Shown: positions 22,301 through 37,300, counted from the first letter of the stretch. The stretch: 64,000 nt of DNA from Owenia fusiformis (GCA_903813345.2 CAIIXF020000001.1:49185885-49249884), one strand, 5' to 3'. Notes: generated by a model from the sequence alone, not told the origin. Program-made: numbers and translations.

Positions 22301-25300
22301 CCTCTGCTGGAGCACCTTCCTAATACAGTTTGAGCATGAGCAAAGACATATTACTCAGCCCCCAAAATCCAAAGTAGAGACTACTGATGATGTATCTCAA
22401 TGCCAGTTTTGATGAGCACTTTATGTTCAGTTATCTTTGAAATTCAATTTTTTTTAACTCCATGCAATTTTTCTTACTTTCAGCTTTATCTTGAACTCCA
22501 TGCAATTTTGTTTACTTTCAGCTTTATCTTGAGGGGAATCCATTGTCTTACCACAACCAGTACAGAGTATTCACTTTGCACGCACTAGCTCCATGTGTAC
22601 AACAACAGGTACATTTTAGGAATCTTTAATTCTATTAGTGATCAAAGAAAATGTTGAAGCTATTCAAATAATGTCTTGTCTGATTAAGTAAATGTGTGTT
22701 CCAGACAATTTGTGTGTCTGATAAACAGTCATTATGTACAAATTACAACATTTAATATGCATTCTAGATTATAAACCCTTGACTTTAAATATATTTGCTG
22801 AATTTTTCATCAATTTATACTGTTCTTTAGGTTCACCTAGATGGCAAGATTGCTCAGACTAATGAAATAACAGTAAGTGGCAGATTTCAATTTTTGTCAC
22901 TAAACTTTCTTCATGATACCCAGCCACAATACATAAGCAATACATACTCGGATAAGTTATGAAATCACAAGGATCCAGTTGGTAAAATGGCAACTTTTAT
23001 AATGAAGCTGTGTTTGTTATGAACTTAAAATCTAGTTCAGCAAACTTTACTATCATGTCATTTGAAAAGGACATTCATGTCAGTTACAAAAGAATGCCGA
23101 CCATTGCAACTCTCGAAAAATGACATAATGCTCCATTTTTTTACTGCACGTGAAATCCCCTGAGATTTGGAACTTTTTGTTATTACTTCAATGGGCGTTG
23201 ATTGTTGAATTGGCCTTTTGGAATAAGATTTTCTGTCCCTGATTCAAAGTATGCATTGGTTTTGAAGATTTGATTCGAATTATTTCACTTGTTATATTTA
23301 TTTGATACACTTTTCCATTTCAGGTCCTCTCTAAAATGCCACCTATACCTGGTCAACGGAGACCTCCTAGAATGTCTTCTTCATCCAACATGGCTGCCTC
23401 CAATGGGCATCAATATGAGGGGCTCTCTAGGGGATTTGAGGACAGCCTTGACTCCACAACTGCAAAGTCAGATGATGCAGAATCCCAGCTTGCAACAGGG
23501 ATAAAGCCTAAGGGTAAACGTAGCAAGAAATTAAGATCTGGTCGCAGAGGTTCACTCAAACCCAGGAAGGCTCCTATCTCTGATGCTGACACTGGTATTG
23601 AAACATCTTCCCCTGGCAGTTCTTTGGGTAAGATACTTCTTGGTTTTGTTAAACAGTAATTGTAAATTTTAATTCCTCATTAAAAAGCATCAAAGTATGT
23701 TGGTTTCAAATTTTTATTATAATTTTTGTCACCCTGATCTTCTTCGATATTTTCTGAGAATAAAAACTATTTTCAATTCCGCATAAATAAAACTTTATTT
23801 AAAATATTGGTCCAAATATCAGATGTACTCTCAGTTTCAATAATGAAAACACAAGAGGGGTCTTCACTATCAAAGAAGAAACAGTCTGTAATTGATAACA
23901 GATTTTTTGTTTGCATCTTGATAACCAAAACAAGTCACCAAATTGTACTACCCTTGCTACAAAGAATACCAAAATGTAAGCCTACCACAATATCGCTCGT
24001 TTGTGTTTCAGCCACATCACCTGTATCCTCTTCGAGCATGGAGCACAAGAAGATCAGAGAAGAGGTAGAGACAATAAGGATGCAGCTTGGACCCAACTGG
24101 CTACAGCAGATCACTGCAAAGACTGAAATCACAGCACAGAGAGAGATCACCTCTCAGCAAGACACAGTTAACACTGAACAGTCAGCAACATTTAGAATAG
24201 GGACATACCCTGAAACTGAAGATGATATTTATTTGAATGAGAACCCTACAGGTGAACTAACCAGTTTCTATGTTCTATATAGGACACATGCCACTTGATA
24301 ATTGATCATAAAGTAAATACTTGTAAATGTAGTTTTACACTTTAATATAAGTGAGTTCCATGTTGTGATATTGGAGAGAGGATTATAGGTGAGAGAGAGG
24401 ATGATATTAACAAATAAAATAAACAATTACAATAACACCAAATTCTGAATGCTGATAGCTTTTTATATGAACCCAATAATGTAGATGTCATTCCAGGACA
24501 AAATCTGGGCCGCTTAGCCACCCAATCTGAAGCTCATGATCCTGTGTCCAATGATAGGGTAGATGGTGAAGCTGAAGCTATAGGTAGTAAAGATGTGCTT
24601 GAGACAGTTGAGGACAACAATGTTGTATGGGGTAGAGGAACAAGTGTCCAGCCTGAAGAATTTGGTAATAAAATCTTGAATACTTAAGCCTGATTAGCTG
24701 GAACTGATTTGAGGAAACAAAAATAAGTTAATGTTAAACATATAAGATGTTGTTGATAATACATGTGTCTGTTAAATATAATGTTAATTCTTGCTTGAGA
24801 GGGCTTTGGGAAACATAGTCATATGTATTGTAGTATGCAATTGTAATATATAATTGTATGCACATAATTGGTTCTATTCAGGTCCTGAGAGTGAACCCTT
24901 CATTGTTAGCCTACAAGAGGATCCCTCCACACACATGATGCTCACCCTGGGGGTGCGCTACTTATGGGAGAAGAACCTAGATGGTGATGTCATAGAACAA
25001 TTAGACCTGAAATCACTACTAGAGACCAATGAGTCCCATTTTGAACCTGATAACAGGCCAATTATCACCATGAACTTTGATTATGTCAAGAAAGATCGCA
25101 AAGTGAGGAAATACATCATGGAAGATGATTCTGCATTGAAGGTAGGTAAAATCACTCTCACCTTTACAATTTCCAAGCAAGACACAAAATAGTTTCTTTA
25201 AATTTTAATTGGCCATTCCTTTCCTTTCTCATATCACACTGAATTGACAATTTATTGTTGTTCAAAGATGAAAGCAGAATATGTTATTTATGATCAAAAA

Positions 25301-28300
25301 TATATATGTATGAATATGTGTTTGAGTTGCACATTCCTGTTTTTCTGCATAAAAAAGGATAATTGTAATTTTCGCTAGAAGAATGTAAATTCTGAATTGT
25401 ATTCAGCTGGTATAGTTTGTGATGTATTTGAGATTCTGTTTCAGTTGTTTACAGACATGTTACAGCCATTCTTGCAGGCAAGAGAGGCAAGCAACCAACT
25501 AAAGGACATGTTACAGGTGAGGCAAAATTCACTGTGCTGTTTAGTTAAAGTTAGTAGAGTTAAGTCTGTGTAAGTAGGACACACCTGGGACTTTAGAAAG
25601 TGTTTCACTTACAGTTAAAGGTTTATTTGTTTCACATTGAGTTAGTCCATCACAGAAAAATGTTCCACTCAGGGAAGTGGTTCATAAACATAAGTATCAA
25701 CATGTGTGTCATATGCCATTAATTGATAAAAATTCAGTTTTATTTGAATAAAAAAGAAAGAGATTCAATGATTTATGGCATGCTCAAGATTGTGATCATG
25801 GATTTTTTCTCTTTAGTTCATTGCTATATATTCCAGTGTCTAAAATGTTCCACTGAGTTCCATGCCTCTGGGGCATCTAGGAGGGTCAAGAGGGCTTCTG
25901 AAACAGTTCCCACTGATCTGGATAAGTATGAGCGACGCAAATTACTGCAAAGTAAGTGTGCATGATATTTTGAATTATTATTATTCATTCCAAATAGTCA
26001 AATACCCATTTTCATTATAACAACACTACTGATTAGCATGGTGTTCCATGATCCTATTTGTTGTACAATTTCTTTACATTCTTTTCTCCTATATTTAATA
26101 AGGTTGTCTCAATGAGATTCTTGTATGCCCATCATGTGGCAGTGAGCATATTGTGGAACTTGATCCTATACACCTGGCCAAAGCCCAACATTCTGCTACA
26201 AATACTCCTGTGGGGTCTTTAACACAAGGAGACCCCTTAGCAACATCATCAAAAACTAACTCACCTTGGAAACCAAAGAAAACGGATACGGCTGATACTG
26301 AGAGGTACTGTTTACTGAATATTATAATTGCAGGTGCTTTGTTGTATTTGAATTGACAAACAATTGAGGAATCATATTTGGGATTTGTCCAAAGGGACAA
26401 TATGATATTGATTAATGGAGTTAATTGCATCATTGGGTCCATGTTATATTTAAACATTTGCTTCCTTGTCTCATGATAATTTGCATAATTTATTCCATAA
26501 ATGATGCCCTGGGGCCCATTTTAATGAATGATATATGATACATTTTTCAGTGGATGTGATCCAATACAATTTATTGCCAATCTATACAATTTGATTATTT
26601 TTCCAGTGTTGATGCATTGTCCTACCAATCGTGTAATAGCAATACAAACACTCCAAACACCAGCCCTGTGAAGTCCTCACGCTCACATTCTGTGGATATA
26701 ACCAGTTCAAGAACTTTAATCCAGTCAAGTGCCAGGAGTCTGTTTGATACTGATGTGTATCATACACCCAGAGAAGACTCTCTTAATGATAAAGCTCAAT
26801 TAAAACAACCTAGAAGTGCCATAAACAACAACATTACAGAGGATGACCACATTGATGTGCTTTGTAATCCTGAATCGAGTGATATTAATATTGAAAACCG
26901 TAATCAAGGGTCTAAAGTGCAATTTAAGAATAGTGACACTTTAAGTGATCACACAGACTCGGGTCAAAGGTCACAGAATCACCGGCGCAGGTTAGATTCT
27001 GGTGGCAGTGACATCACTGTTATAAGCAATCCAAGTCAGAGTAGTATTGCTGTAATTAACTCTAGTCATGAGCTCCCTGTTGAACAGAGGTTGAACAATC
27101 CAATGTCATCCAGTAAGTCTGTAACTGATGAACTCAATGTTTCAGCTGGAACTGTCATGGTGCCACAAATTGGAAAATGTGTCAGTTCTGACCATCTCAC
27201 CTCTGTAAGCCCCAGTGGATCACTCAGCAGTACTACTTGTACCAGTATGGTGGCCAGTATGTATGAGAATACAAGCATGATAGCAAGCAGCAATGACAAC
27301 ACTAATGACACACAGGATAGCAGTCAATCTAAAGAACAAGAGCCAACTGAAGAAAATCAAAAGCATAAACCATTAGACACTCTAAGTGATACTAGTTTTA
27401 AAAGTATAGAAAGTAGTGTAGAAGGTGTGGATATTGATGTTGTACAGTTATCTGATGATGCTACAGAGGTGCTATCAGGACTTCCAGGTGAAGGAGAGGG
27501 TGATCTTGATATTGATCCCAGGCCTGAAAGTGACCAGGGGGTTGGTACTGTTGAGCTAGTCAAACAAGCCAGTGGAGACTTCAGTCAGGTGGACCACAGA
27601 CTGAAGCTCTATCTTATGATGTCACTTTTCAATGATGAAGAGGACTGTGAACTTGTATTGAAGGTATTTCAAAATAGTTGTACACACATTTTTACTTTGA
27701 TGAATGTGTATCCCAGATATCAGGCTCATAGCCAGGGAGGCCAAAAGTTCTTTCAAAATCATGCAGTTTTTCACCATTCTGAGCACTTTTCATGGTTCAA
27801 AGTTATTAAAAGTGAACCCCCTGGAAATTTTAAAACATTGAACCCCCTTGGCAAATCCTGGCTATGGGCGTGGATATGATAATTAATTGTACAGTACAAT
27901 GATCTTGCAGCTGTGAGAGAATGATTGTTTTTTTTAGAAAAATCAATGTAAAAATTTAAGATTCTTCACCTTTTATTAATAGGTAGTGAGGTAGCACCGA
28001 AAAATGTACCCGCTTCTGAACAAATTGAAATTACTTGTTTCTTATGTATTTTTATGTGATACTTCAGAAAATTTTTGTCTGACGCGCCATATCCGGGGCG
28101 AAAGTTGTCAAAATTGGGTTTTTGACCCTAAAAAGGAAAATTACAGGGGGTACATTAACATCATTGAATAATTCATTCAGTTAGTCTTCAATCATCATAA
28201 TGATTTTATTGAGAGTTGATGAGATCATTTTAAGGTAGTATGCGAACTTTCAATGGTCTGTCACTCGTGGTTGCCATGGAAACCACAATTTTTGCTGAGA

Positions 28301-31300
28301 AAATCCTTAATTTTGGTAAAACCTGTACCTGTACATAATATAGAATGTGGATTATTTTTCAAATCAATAGATATCAGAACATTTTAGCACTCTAAAAATC
28401 ACCAGGGCTGTCCAAACATTTGTTTAAAGAGAAAGAATATTGCAATTTATATGACGGGTAAGTGTCAAAGACCATACAATTACATAAGTGGTTAAAAGTT
28501 AAAAGTCAAAATCATCTACGTGTTCTCAGAAATTCAAATCTGACTTAAGATTTGACATTTGACCTTCAATGACCTTCTCAAGGTCAAAAAAGGTCAAAAA
28601 GGTCTGTTTTCAACTTGCTTCAAATTGACTAAAAAATTTTTTCAAAATCATCTACGTGTTCTCAGAAATTCAAATCTGACTTTAGATTTGACTTAAGATT
28701 TGACATTTGACCTTCAATGACCTTCTCAAAGTCAAAAAAGGTCAAAAAGGTCTTTTTTCAACTTGCTTCAAATTGACTAAATTTTTTTTTCAAAATCATC
28801 TACATGTTCTCAGAAATTCAAATCTGACTTTAGATTTGACATTTGACCTTCAATGACCTTCTCAAGGTCAAAAAAGGTCAAAAAGGTCTGTTTTCAACTT
28901 GCTTCAAATTGACTAAATTTTTTTTTCAAAATCATCTACGTGTTCTCAGAAATTCAAATCTGACTTAAGATTTGACTTAAGATTTGACATTTGACCTTCA
29001 ATGACCTTCTCAAGGTCAAAAAAGGTCAAAAAGGTCTGTTTTCAACTTGCTTCAAATTGACTAATTTTTTTTTCAAAATCATCTTCATGTTCTCAGAAAT
29101 TCAAATCTGACTTTAGATTTGACATTTGACCTTTAATGACCTTCTCAAGGTCAAAAAAGGTCAAAAAGGTCTGTTTTCAACTTGCTTCAAATTGACTAAA
29201 AAAAAATTCAAAATCATCTACGTGTTCTCAGAAATTCAAATCTGACTTTAGATTTGACTTTTGACCTTCAATGACCTTCTCAAAGTCAAAAAAGGTCAAA
29301 AAGGTCTTTTTTCAACTTGCTTCAAATTGACTAATTTTTTTTTTCAAAATCATCTTCATGTTCTCAGAAATTCAAATCTGACTTTAGATTTGACATTTGA
29401 CCTTTAATGACCTTCTCAAAGTCAAAAAAGGTCAAAAAGGTCTTTTTTCAACTTGCTTCAAATTGACTAATTTTTTTTTTCAAAATCATCTACATGTTCT
29501 CAGAAATTCAAATCTGACTTTAGATTTGACATTTGACCTTTAATGACCTTCTCAAGGTCAAAAAAGGTCAAAAAGGTCTGTTTTCAACTTGCTTCAAATT
29601 GACTAAAAAAAATTTCAAAATCATCTACGTGTTCTCAGAAATTCAAATCTGACTTTAGATTTGACTTAAGATTTGACAATTGACCTTCAATGACCTTCTC
29701 AAAGTCAAAAAAGGTCAGAAAGGTCTTTTTTCAACTTGCTTCAAATTGACTAAATTTTTTTTTCAAAATCATCTACATGTTCTCAGAAATTCAAATCTGA
29801 CTTTAGATTTGACATTTGACCTTCAATGACCTTCTCAATGTCAAAAAAGGTCAAAAAGGTATTTTTTCATCTTGCTTCAAATTGACTAAATTTTTTTTCT
29901 AAATCATCTACATGTTCTCAGAAATTCAAATATGACTTTAGATTTGACATTTGACCTTCAATGACCTTCTCAAGGTCAAAAAAGGTCAAAAAAGGTCAAA
30001 AAGGTCTTTTTTCAACTTGCTTCAAATTGACTAATTTTTTTTTTCAAAATCATCTACATGTTCTCAGAAATTCAAATCTGACTTTAGATTTGACATTTCA
30101 CCTTTAATGACCTTCTCAAGGTCAAAAAGGTCAAAAAGATCTGTTTTCAACTTGCTTCAAATTGACCAAATTTTTTTTTCAAAATCATCTACATCTTTTC
30201 AGAAGTTCTAATTTGACTTTACAAGTTCTCAGAAATTCAAATCTGACTTAAGTTTGAACTCATAATATTGTGAGCAACTAGGTGGTGACATTTTGTCATG
30301 TTAATGCCTTGTATTGAATTTCTTTGGTTATACTTAATATCAAGCAATTTTACATCTAAGTGTTATAGTTATTGCATGGGGATACAGGGGGGAGGGGGGT
30401 AGTAACAGAATTGGGAGGGGGCAGAGCTTATCAGCCTTAAGTGTAAATCTCATCTATATGGTTCTAGTTTTCATAGGGTACAGCTTCTGGGTCTTATTAT
30501 ATTCATCTCAATATATAAGATATAAGAATTTACATGGTTGGTAAGTGTCAAAGACCATAGAATTACACATGTGATCAAAAGTGGGCGTTGCCCTAATCAT
30601 AGTATATGGTTCATTCTCTATAAATACAGAGTTTGACTTGACTTTTGAAGTACATTTACTTAAAAACATCTTTGATTTATACTTAATGTCAAGCATTTCT
30701 GGTAAGTTATATATGTACATCTAATTGTAATAGTTATTGTCTGGGGGTGGAGGAGGGGGGGGGGTGAGAGTAACAGAATTGGAAATGGGCAGAGCTAATA
30801 AGCCTTAAATGTAAATCTCATTTATTTAGTTCTGGATTTCAAGGGGTGCATCTTCTGGGTCTTCTTCACATTCATCTTAATATATGGGATGTTCCAATTT
30901 ACATGATTGGTAAGTGTCAAAGACCATACAATTACATAAGTGATCAAAAGTGGGTGTTGCTCTAACAATAGTAGATAATTCATTCTCTATGAATATGGAG
31001 CTTGACCTTAAGATTTATTTTTTAAATTAAAACTTCTTTGATTACATTTAGTATTGTAATAGTTATTCCCTGTGGGGGGGGGGGCAAGGGGGGTAGTAGC
31101 AGAAATGGGAGGGGGCAGAGCCAATGGCCAGTCAGTCTTAAGTATTAATATCATAGTCTGATCATTTTCATTCACCTCCCGATGTTAATATATTAACAAT
31201 ATCATGTGGGAGAAAATACCACTACACTTGCAGATTTGAGAGTCATTCAGTTGAGTGTATCAATATGGCGCTCCACCTTTGCCTTTTAAAAAGGTGCTAT

Positions 31301-34300
31301 TGCTATTGCCCCTTCTGCATGGCACTTCATCTGTGAATGTGTGAAGTGCTAGGAAGGCTGCATATATGTCAGGGTCTATATTGGAGGAAATACCACTGAC
31401 ATCAGTCTTTATTTGTTTCCAACTCAAGTATCCAGCAGCACACTTTGCTGTATTTGCTTTTTGTTTTCATCATCATACAAGAACTAATTCCAATCTTTAG
31501 GGACTCGTGTTTTTCTACCTTAAAAGGGCAAGGTGTCCCTCCCCTCTTTCAGGTTCCTTTATAGAATTTTTGATGTATTTATCACATACAAAAACTAATC
31601 AATCTGCAATTGTAGAATCTTGAAACAGTCTCCGCCAGATCCAGAAACAAAACTACCTTTCAAGTTGAATTATGGTTTGGGATAGTTGGGGTTTGTTTTC
31701 CTTATGACTTGTATACATTTAGAAGTTTTCTTTTTCTTGCTGGGTTCTATTACAAATTTTGGTCCTTTCCCTTTGGCACTTGTGGGTACATGTTCATGCA
31801 TAGGAATGCGTTTCTCTGTTCTTGCAAGAAGTCCAGTCAGTGTTCCTAGAGCCCAAGGCACAGGGCTCCATAGGAACTGCAGGAGACATTCTAGGCTAAT
31901 TTTATGTTCTTAAGCAAGATCAAAGCTGTTCAAAGATGCTTCATTCAGAATGTATTTGTATAAGCTTGTTCTGAGTACTTTTTTACTGTCACTGTCACTG
32001 TTGCTGCTGTAGTTTTCAATTTCATATGTTTTATTAGATCATGAAATCTTTTTTTCGACTAATCTCAGATGGTATCTCTTCATGCAATTTCCCCTTTTGA
32101 CTAAAATTAGATGAGATCTGCAGCGACATCATTTGGCACAGATTTTCCTTATGATACACCGTAGAGATGACTTTCATCCTCAATGGTAAATGGATCAAGG
32201 AAGTCTTTGATTGCGGTTTTTGTCATCTTTATGTCTTTTTCTATACTTGCTATTTGTGCCTTTCCAAGGTCATTATGGGTGTCACACTCATCTCATCTCT
32301 AGATAATAGATTGTTGTAACCATCTCATCCATATAAAGCACTTATTGTCTGTATGGCCCATATTGCAAATCCTTGTAGTGAACCACCAGATGGACTTGAA
32401 TGGAAACTAAATGACTCCATATCTTTCCAGTTGGTATTGACTGATATTCTCATACAAGAGATTGGTGATATAGCAACACCAGGAGATGAATCAGAAAACT
32501 CCAGAAGATGTACCCTATGAAATCCAGAATTAAAAAGATGAGATTTATACTTAAGGCAGATTAGATCTACACATTCTAATTCTGTTACTACTCACCCCTG
32601 CCCAAATGTAAAAACTATAATACTTACACAGAAGTATTTACCAGAAATGCTTGACATAAATTATAATACAGTAACAGCAGTTCAGTATAACTATGAATGT
32701 ATCTCAAAAGTCAAGTTCAATTTTGTATTTACACAGTGTATACAAAGAACCAATCATCTACTATTGTAATGGTGACACTCCTTTTGATCATTTATAAATA
32801 TGTAATTGTATGGTGTTTGACAAATCCTGTAAATTGTAATATCCCATATATTGAGATGAATATGAAGAAGACCCAGACGATGTGCCCCATGAAATCCAGA
32901 ACTATGCAGATGAGATTTATACTTAAGACTGATTACCTCTGCCTCCTCCCTATTCTGTTACTACTCTCCCCAATCCTCCTCCAGGCAAGAACTTTTACAA
33001 TTAGATGTGCATTACTAACCAGAAATGCTTGAAATTAAGTATAATCAAAGAAGTTGTAATGTAAATGTATCTCAAAAGTCAACTTAGACTCTGTATTTAT
33101 AGAGAATGAATCTATGATAAGGGCGACGCCCACTTTTGATCACTTGAGTAATTCTATGGTCTTTATACTTACCAATCATGCAGAATTATAATATCCTATA
33201 TGAATGTGAAGAAGACCCAGAAGATGTACCCCATGAAATCCAGAACTATGTAGATGAGATTTATACTTAAGGGTGATTAGCTTTGCCCTCTTCCAATTCT
33301 GTTACCCCCCCCCCATCTATCCCCTCCCCAATGCAATAAGTATAACACTTACATGTACATTATTCACCAAAAATGCTTCATATTTAGTATAGTCAAAGAA
33401 CATCATTATAAATGTATCTCAAAAGTCAAGTAAGACTCTGTATTTTTAGAGAATGGCAATCATCTACTATGATAAGGGCGACGCCCACTTTTGATCACTT
33501 ATGTAATTGTATGGTCTTTGACACTCCCCAGTTATGTTAATTGCAATATCCTTTATATTTAAATAAATGTTTGAACTGCCCTGGTAATTTTGAAAATGCT
33601 AAAATGTTCTGATATCTGTTGATTTGAAAAATAATCCACATTCTATATTATGTACAGGTACAGGTTTTACCAAAATTAAGGATTTTCTCAGCAAAAATTG
33701 TGGTTTCCATGGCAACCACGAGTGACAGACCATTGAAAGTTTGCATACTACCTTAAAATGATCTCATCAACTCTCGATAAAATTATTATGATGATTGAAG
33801 ACCAACTGAATGAATTATTCAATGATGATAATGTACCCCCTGTAATTTTCCTTTTTAGGGTCAAAAACCCAATTTTGACAACTTTCGCCCCAGATACGGC
33901 GCATCAGACAAAAATTTTCTGAAGTATCACATAAAAATACATAAGAAACAAGTAATTTCAATTTGTTCAGAAGCGGGTACATTTTTCGGTGCTACCTCAC
34001 TAACTATAAGGAGGAACCATAAGTGTCATTGATGCTTAGTAGTGAAAGAAAATGAAAATATGCAAAGCTTCACAATTGAATCCACATTTTGCTTGCTATT
34101 TCAGACCAGTTTTGTTGCATTCAGCAATGGCCAAGAGAAAAAAGGTCTCGTAGTTGTCTCCTCTGAGAATATCTATTTCCTCCATATTGCAAGGCCAGAA
34201 TGGTAGGCTATTATAGAATATTGTTTGATGAAAGAATACCTCTTACCCAACTAGTTTGACTATTCTCGTTGTTTTCTTATCGTCAACATCCTTCCTTAAC

Positions 34301-37300
34301 ACACCATGTACCATATATATGTTGATCAAGTTTAACTCTCCGTCACACTTGAAAAGTGGTATAATTTTGTCATTTTGTGTGAATTTCAAGTTTGATATTT
34401 ATCACTATATGTACCGTATCTTGTTTACACTTTAAAGTATATTGTCATTAGTCTTAATCTTTCAAGTGTACTCACAAATTGGGGTTTCCCTTCATCTGAA
34501 ACACTTGTTATTGTTAAAAGCAGACCAAATTCAGTGACAATCTGCTAAGAGTCAATTTTCAATGTTCTATAGTGAGGAGCAACCTGAGAAGTGGCTAAAG
34601 TGTCTTGAGAAGCAACCACTAACTGAGGTCCACTATGTAGATGTAGGCCTCCAACATCAAAGTTTACGTCTTGAGTTTGGTTCAGAGGCAGAGAGTTACA
34701 AACTCTTACTGCGGGATGAGGCAAAATGTAGGAAGTTTCTACGGCAACTAACAGGTACAGCTTTTTGTATCCAGGATTACTTGAGATGCATATATTGTAC
34801 TTTTCATCTTGGCAGTTTTAGTGTTTTTTTTGTTTTGTTTTTTTTATACATAAATTTATTCCTTTAGTAAACAATAAGAGACATGCAGTTGATTGCCAAA
34901 GTTTTATAAAAAAACATTAGTGGCAATTAAAAACATTAGCGGCAATTGAAAACATTAGCGGCAGTTTTAATGTCGGTGACATCATATATCATCTCATTCA
35001 TGATTATTATTGACTGAATGGAGGAATGTAGATGAGATAATGATTTATTATATTATTATGGCCATCCCCAAGATTTGGTGATATACAGTGTATAAATATT
35101 TCAAGTCTTTTGTGACCAGCATTCATTCAGAGTTCAGCTGTCAGTGTTGACAGTCAATGTCTGTAACAAATTGTTACACTTTTGTAACCATTTGCACTAA
35201 CTTACCAAGTGTTGGCTATGTGACACATGTAATATCATGCATTTTATGCATATATGTTCCAAACTTGTTTTTTTTGGTTTGCTGCATATCATTTTATTAA
35301 TAAACAGTGGATTATAATTATATCCCCTATTGTGTCTACCAACTTATGTTATGACTGTATTATTCGTTTTTTTGATGAGAATAAATTACATAACATTCCC
35401 CTGTGCCCCGTGAAATTAATCAGACAAAAATGAAGATATTTCCATGGAGAGACTGAGCTTGACTCAACTGTTTTAGTAAATCAAGTCTAAGGTCTGTTTC
35501 CTCTAAATAAGCCTAATGAATGATAATGATTCATGAAATTCAAATGTTGTTCATGCTTTAATTGTTGTTCATGTTTACATGTGTTACCTAATATTTCCTT
35601 ATGTTGTTCCTCTTTTCTTTCATATATTAAAGGTATCATCCAGGGTATAGCATTCCACAGTGAGAGTAAACTAGAAGGTATTGGGAAAAGTAACCTTGAC
35701 ACCTTACATCATATCCTAGAAGAAGTTCTGCATGCTGGTCATGGTGGAACTGATGAAGTCACAGAAGACACTTCTAAGATCAAACTTTTTGTTTTGGCGT
35801 TTCTTAAAACAGGCGAACTAGACTCAAAAGGAAGTGCTATTACATTGTTTGATTTTTATGTCACCACCACAAGTGGTGACATGTTGTTATGGTCTCCAAC
35901 TTTTTTGTGGATGGTGTTTGGTGGTTGGTGTTTGGCAGTTGGTTTTCTGTTGTTGGCCTTCAGCCTCTGTAACAAATGGCAGATGGTGACATTTTGCGTG
36001 TATATGCCCTGTGTTTCTTTATCTCAAGGAGCTGGGTTTATTTAATTTTTGAATAATTCATGATATGTCCAAGGACTTTAACAACCATTCAACAATTGAA
36101 ATAATTCCTTTCTTTGAGGGGTTTTATACATTATAATCAATGGTCAAGATAAATTATGCTTATTTTAATGTGTTTCAATATCAATGCATGTTCAACATTT
36201 ATCAGAATTTAAGAAACATTTCACTTGGGAAATTTTAGCCTTGAAACAAAAGAGGCAATGGTTTAAACTATAACTATAGCTACTTGCTACTAGGATATGT
36301 GGCTTTTCATTTATGCCTATTCAACTCAAGAATGATATGAATTATATGACATTTGGTTGTTAAGAAGACATATTTTCCTCAATTATAAGGCAATTTTATA
36401 AGAATAGTACATTCTGTATTTCTTTTAACGTGGACTAAAAGTTTTTTATCATAATTGATTTTGATGATTGATAATTTAGGTAATGAGCAACTGAGTAGTG
36501 TCAGTATTGTGGTGACGTCGCAAGATATAATTCTCACACAGGAGGATCATCATTGGCCCTTGCCTCGACACAGGAAGCAGGTGCTGCCCCCTGGAGCACA
36601 TTTCAAAGTCCTGGATAATCAGAAAATCAATGAAGTCTCTAACATTGTATGTATAAGCTGAAATTGTCAAACAGATTTGATTTTTTAATAATTATGTTTT
36701 TAAACCAAATTCCTAATGAGAAAAACATATTTTTGCCATGTATTCTTTGCCATGTATATTTCTTCTATATTTGAGTCAGCATAAAGTGTGGAATCCTTTA
36801 AAGTGTCTCACATATTCGATCAAAATTTGCCATGCAAACATGTTAGTCTACTTTACTGGCCCCCCTTGCTGTAACAAGGAACCCAAAACACATTAAAACG
36901 TAAACATAAACCAATTAGTCACTTCAATATGAAAGTGAGGGGTGTTAGTCCATGCACACAGCGTATTCTGCTAATACATATTTGCTAACACAATATCAGT
37001 GGTCATTTACTGTGTCAACTTAGTAACCCTTGCATATCGTGCTCACTCAAGTATTGAATATTTTTCATGATCTAAATGTTTGTGGTTTCACAAAAAATGT
37101 GATATATTTTAGTTAGAAATACATTTATTGATATATTCATTCAAACAGCACTAGAATGCGGGAAGAAAGAGCAATGGTGACAAAATGCAGACAGAATTTT
37201 CTGTAAGGGTTTCAAACATTTCTGGACACAATCATACATGTACTTCATGTGTGCTGTTATTTTTAGTGCTGTATTTATAGATATAATTTCACGTATTAAA

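Noticed and set aside
27664-27879. Read-through extension of STK11IP exon 17
   Set aside because: The family sequence continues in frame at 34105; the extension is intron with a miniature element.
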